A stretch of 64,000 nt of DNA from Halapricum salinum. GTDB lineage: Archaea > Halobacteriota > Halobacteria > Halobacteriales > Haloarculaceae. How positions within the stretch are numbered: position 1 is the first letter of the stretch; each line of letters begins with the position of its first letter. The translations under genes and the position numbers were made by a program. Shown piece after piece: positions 61,047 through 64,000 of the stretch. Location: assembly GCF_004799665.1 (NCBI RefSeq), contig NZ_CP031310.1, forward strand, positions 1 through 64,000. The letters run 5' to 3'. Under the pieces are notes generated by a model. It made no database searches, was not told where the DNA came from, and saw nothing but the letters and a program-made list of their open reading frames with translations.

Positions 61047-61742
61047 ATGAGTGAAATAGACGGACACTACGACTTTGGCGACGTCGCTGTCGTGATGGGG
61101 ACGTACAACGAGGAGAAGGCGATCGGCACAGTGCTGGACGACATCGAGCGGGTGACTGACGGCGAGGCGTCGGTCGTCTGCGTCGACGGCTCCAGCGACC
61201 GGACGCCCGAAATCGCCCGGGAGAAAGGAGCACAGGTCATCGAGCAGGAGCCGCAGGGCTACGGCGTGGCCGTCGAGCGCGCGCTTCGGGCAGCCGATCG
61301 GCCCGTGGTTGTCACGACCGACTGCGACGACACCTACCCGATGGAGCGACTGCCGACGTTCCTCGCGGAGATCAACGACGGTGCCGACGTCGTCAGCGGC
61401 GACCGGCTCTCACGCGGCGCCGAGACGATGCCGCGATTCAACCGATTCGGTAATCACGCCTTCGCCGTCGTCGCAAGTCTGCTGGTCGGCGAGCGCGTCC
61501 ACGACACCACGACCGGGATGCGCGCCTACCGCAAACCGATCATCGACTCGATCGAGTGGACCGAGAATACCGGGCTCTCCGCGGAGTTGCTCATCCGGCC
61601 ACTGTGCCGGGGCTACGACGTTCGTGAGATCGAGATCGACTACGCCGAGCGCGCCGGCGAGACGAAGCTCGATCCGATCTCCGGCGGCGCAGAGATCGCC
61701 GGCTCGATCCTGCGCGTCAGTCTCGAAGAACGACTGGCCTGA
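61047..61742 (+). CDS. Family 2 glycosyltransferase (dolichol-phosphate sugar synthase-like)
   Basis: A 231-aa protein from ATG 61047 (MSEIDGHYDFGDVAVVMGTYNEEKAIGTVLDDI). GT-A motifs are VMGTYNEEKAIG, VVCVDGSSDRTPEIA and VTTDCDDTYPMERLP (DxD), then GDRLSRGAETMPRFNRFGN and DTTTGMRAYRK. It lacks the C-terminal membrane helices of AglJ-type enzymes. It likely transfers a sugar from a nucleotide sugar to a lipid carrier. Acceptor and sugar are unknown. Confidence 0.87.
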   Translation: MSEIDGHYDFGDVAVVMGTYNEEKAIGTVLDDIERVTDGEASVVCVDGSSDRTPEIAREKGAQVIEQEPQGYGVAVERALRAADRPVVVTTDCDDTYPMERLPTFLAEINDGADVVSGDRLSRGAETMPRFNRFGNHAFAVVASLLVGERVHDTTTGMRAYRKPIIDSIEWTENTGLSAELLIRPLCRGYDVREIEIDYAERAGETKLDPISGGAEIAGSILRVSLEERLA

Positions 61743-61768
61743 TCGCGCCGGATCGGCTCAGTCACGCT

Positions 61769-62311
61769 TCATTCTGGCGGCCCACGCTGGTAACTGCCCG
61801 TTCCGCCGGGATGGCCCTGGGGATTCTCTAGCCCGACCAGCGAGCCGCCGGTCGGCGAGGAGTAGAAGGCATAGAGCAGTTCGTTGACCAGATAGTAGCG
61901 GACGCGTTCGACCTCGTTGCCGTCGGGATCAGCTTCGGCGTCGGCCAGCCCGAACCCGTCGAAGACCTCCTGGCGTGTCCCTCTGTCGAGGTCGGCGAAG
62001 GGCGCGTCCTGCCAGTAGCGGGCGTGGTCGTCGAGCTGCCGAGCGGCGTCTTGCACGCCCTCGAAATACTCGGTCCGGTCCTGTACTCGGCCGACGACGT
62101 AGGTCTCGACGAACGTCTCGACTCCCTCGACGTCGCTCGGATAGAGCGCCTCGGCGGCGGCGACGAGCGTCTCGCGCTGATCGGCCGGCGATTTCCCGTC
62201 GCTCTCATCTTCGTCCAGCGTCTCCCACGCGAGCGCGCCCAGGCCTGTGGTCGCGACGCCCGCGGCACCGAGCGCGACGAGCGCGTCCCGACGTGAGAGT
62301 TCCGGCGTCAT
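61769..62311 (-). CDS. Gluconate 2-dehydrogenase subunit 3-like Tat protein
   Basis: A 180-aa protein with a Tat signal (LSRRDALVALGAAGVATTGLGALAW). Its body is like subunit 3 of membrane gluconate dehydrogenases: ETLVAAAEALYPSDVEGVETFVETYVVGRVQDR ... GTRQEVFDGFG ... VRYYLVNELLYAFYSSPTGGSLVGLENPQGHPGG. The usual partner is a GMC-family flavoprotein, which is not in this window. It overlaps the downstream end of the GT39-like gene by 4 bp (stop at 62308), so both are on one transcript. Confidence 0.82.
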   Translation of the reverse strand: MTPELSRRDALVALGAAGVATTGLGALAWETLDEDESDGKSPADQRETLVAAAEALYPSDVEGVETFVETYVVGRVQDRTEYFEGVQDAARQLDDHARYWQDAPFADLDRGTRQEVFDGFGLADAEADPDGNEVERVRYYLVNELLYAFYSSPTGGSLVGLENPQGHPGGTGSYQRGPPE

Positions 62312-64000
62312 TCACCCACCTCCAGGGTCGTGTTCAGCGACTGTCCAGGACGGGTCTCCTCGGGCACGTACGTCGCTGCGCCCCCACAGCGGCGGGGATA
62401 CTCACAGAGTTCCAGCCGCGGTGAGAGAACCGCGACGTCGTCCCCACGAGGCTCGACCGGAAGCGCGATCCCGTAGTTGAATCCCGCGCCCGTCCCGTAG
62501 TCCACGACCAGCCGCGTCCGAATCGTATCCCGACCGTCGATCGGGACCGTGATCGGCTCGTCGATCGTCGGCCCGTCGAGTGTCGCTCGGTCGTCTTCGA
62601 CGTCGAGCGTGACGACCAACTCTCCGTCGAGGTCGGTCACAGTGGTCGAATTGTCGCCGGCGTCGGTCTCGACGCGGATCGACACCAGCTGTGCGTACTG
62701 AGGAATCCCGGCCGTCGTCTCAAGCCGGACTGTCGAGCCCTCGACAGCCTCGATCCGCTGGAGTCGCGGCGTGACGGGGTCGCCAGCGACGGGTGCCCAC
62801 CCGCCACGGAAACTGTAGCGGTACAGCGCCCGATCTGGGAACGCCTCGATCACCTCGAACGGACGGTCTTCGAGCGCGTAGACGGCGTCGCCATCGTAGT
62901 TCGGATCGTTGCGCAGCGGCTGGAAGGGGTGGTTGAGCCACGACCCGTACGGATCCGGGAGGAACACCAGTGCGTTCTCGAAGCTCGTCTCCTCGAAGGG
63001 TCCGTAGGCCGCCTCGTAGTGGGTCGTGATTCCCTGGTTGACCTCGATCTGATCCTCCGCCGTCTGCACGGCGGCGACGCCACCAACGCCCGAGGTGACG
63101 GCCAGCACGGCAACCCCAACAGCCAGCGCGCGCCGCCGCGAGAGCCGCGTCGTGAGGAGCGACCGCAACTGCGCTGCTCCCGTTCGAAGCGCCAGCCCCG
63201 CGAAGATCGACGCCGGCACGAGCAGGTCGTAGTGGTAGTACGGACCGAGATAGGCGATCAGGCCGTCGCCGATCTCCTCGACGTCGCCGATCATGTTCAG
63301 CGTCCCCCAGAAGTACAGTTCTCCCAGGATCACGGTGACGACGACACCTGCCAGAGCGAGTCTCCTGGCGGTGTACCGTCGGACGGCAACCCCGAACCCG
63401 ACGGCCGCCACGGCCGTCCCGAGGAGACCAGCGGCGAACCACCGGCCGGCGAAGGCGTCGAGGACGTACATGTTCGCGCGGGCCGCCAGTTGCGGGGTAT
63501 AGTCGATCTCCCGGCCGAGCAGCGCGCGCGTCCCGAAGCCGATCCCGTCCCGCGGAGCGAACGCGTGATAGGGAAACTCCAGGGCCGAGCCCGTCACGAC
63601 CACGTTGTACCCGAGCGTGATCGCGACGCCGACGAGCCCGAGTGCAGCGACGATCCCCTTCCCGAAGATTTGCTCGCGGTCGAGCGTCCGCAATCGCCAC
63701 AGCGCGTGGACGACGAACGGCAGGCCGAACAGGAAGGCCGTGTAGGGGCGGGCGAAAAAGGCCAGCGCGATGGCGACGCCCGCGACGCCGGCCAGCCGAC
63801 GGCTCCCCGTCCGGTCGCTCCGGAGATACGCCAGCGCGAAGACACAATTGAAGAACGTCGTCGGCGCGTACGGGAGGAAGACGGCCGTGTTGATCAGGTA
63901 GAGCGGCGAGGCGAGCAGGACGACCCCGGCCAGCAGGCCGGTCGACCGGTCGAATAGCTCCGCGCCGATCGCGACCACGAGCGCGACGATACCCGCCCCG
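62308..64000 (-). CDS. Membrane glycosyltransferase of the GT39/PMT-like type (5' part outside the window)
   Basis: At least 556 residues; the frame stays open to the window end, so the start lies beyond 64000. The N-terminal visible part has many membrane helices (LFDRSTGLLAGVVLLASPLYLINTAVFLPYAPTTFFNCVFALAYLRS, FFARPYTAFLFGLPFVVHALW and others), like ArnT/PMT-type glycosyltransferases. The last ~230 residues are an extracellular beta-rich domain (YAQLVSIRVETDAGDNSTTVTDLDGELVVTLDV). It may transfer a sugar from a lipid carrier to surface proteins. Together with the GT2 nearby this suggests cell-surface glycosylation. Confidence 0.75.
   Translation of the reverse strand, partial: GAGIVALVVAIGAELFDRSTGLLAGVVLLASPLYLINTAVFLPYAPTTFFNCVFALAYLRSDRTGSRRLAGVAGVAIALAFFARPYTAFLFGLPFVVHALWRLRTLDREQIFGKGIVAALGLVGVAITLGYNVVVTGSALEFPYHAFAPRDGIGFGTRALLGREIDYTPQLAARANMYVLDAFAGRWFAAGLLGTAVAAVGFGVAVRRYTARRLALAGVVVTVILGELYFWGTLNMIGDVEEIGDGLIAYLGPYYHYDLLVPASIFAGLALRTGAAQLRSLLTTRLSRRRALAVGVAVLAVTSGVGGVAAVQTAEDQIEVNQGITTHYEAAYGPFEETSFENALVFLPDPYGSWLNHPFQPLRNDPNYDGDAVYALEDRPFEVIEAFPDRALYRYSFRGGWAPVAGDPVTPRLQRIEAVEGSTVRLETTAGIPQYAQLVSIRVETDAGDNSTTVTDLDGELVVTLDVEDDRATLDGPTIDEPITVPIDGRDTIRTRLVVDYGTGAGFNYGIALPVEPRGDDVAVLSPRLELCEYPRRCGGAATYVPEETRPGQSLNTTLEVGE

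Noticed and set aside
1-64000. CRISPR array
   Set aside because: I found no regularly spaced direct repeats of 24-40 bp and no cas genes anywhere in the window.

Overview
The window is chromosomal DNA from a halophilic archaeon (class Halobacteria). The evidence is high GC with strongly acidic proteins, an archaeal S10/spc-type ribosomal protein cluster, a sensory rhodopsin II/transducer pair, a haloarchaeal-type cytochrome bc operon with a halocyanin, a Haloferax-type glucose dehydrogenase with a TrmB-family regulator, Tat-signal lipoproteins, and promoters with TATA boxes about 25-30 nt before leaderless start codons. The genus cannot be fixed from sequence alone; a Haloarculaceae-like member is my best guess.

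Layout. 1-2.2 kb: a small winged-helix protein, a membrane protein, and a DUF5787-like protein that carries a PD-(D/E)XK-like motif and a cysteine cluster. 2.2-5.2 kb: the htrII-sop2 phototaxis pair. 5.2-19.6 kb: a 25-gene minus-strand cluster running from a SPOUT methyltransferase and uL3 down to uL15 and SecY, with RNase P component 1 embedded in it. 19.8-26 kb: small membrane and zinc-ribbon proteins, tRNA-Gly(GCC) followed by a stand-alone TnpB, a DUF21 protein, a HIT hydrolase, a CDF metal exporter, a SprT-like protease and a uS10 paralogue. 26-34.5 kb: housekeeping genes (NAPRTase, M28 peptidase, PepF, acyl-CoA dehydrogenase, GNAT, a peroxiredoxin-like protein, cupin, endonuclease III). 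34.5-40.2 kb: the cytochrome bc region (halocyanin, Rieske, split cytochrome b and small haloarchaeal membrane subunits). 40.2-44.1 kb: a regulator, a phosphoesterase, corrinoid adenosyltransferase and an MBL hydrolase.

44.17-54.6 kb is an integrated element of about 10.4 kb. It is bounded by tRNA-Val(CAC) on the left and by an 18-bp copy of that tRNA's 3' end on the right. It is visibly richer in AT than its flanks and encodes a tyrosine recombinase, an SF2-helicase-like protein with a C-terminal HTH, a small winged-helix regulator next to a 26-bp inverted repeat, three small zinc-finger/SH3-like proteins, and a convergent two-gene cargo. The cargo is a 1276-aa single-chain restriction-modification-type adenine methyltransferase and a 352-aa membrane/coiled-coil protein. 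I consider this pair the best candidate for an undescribed defence module.

54.6-59.3 kb is a sugar-catabolism block: two TrmB-family regulators flank a Gfo/Idh/MocA oxidoreductase and glucose 1-dehydrogenase, and a near-consensus TrmB site lies just before the second regulator. 59.3-64 kb holds a repeat-rich intergenic stretch with an 82-bp nested inverted repeat, a Tat lipoprotein, a GT2 glycosyltransferase, an orphan gluconate-dehydrogenase subunit-3-like protein, and a membrane GT39-type protein that runs off the window.
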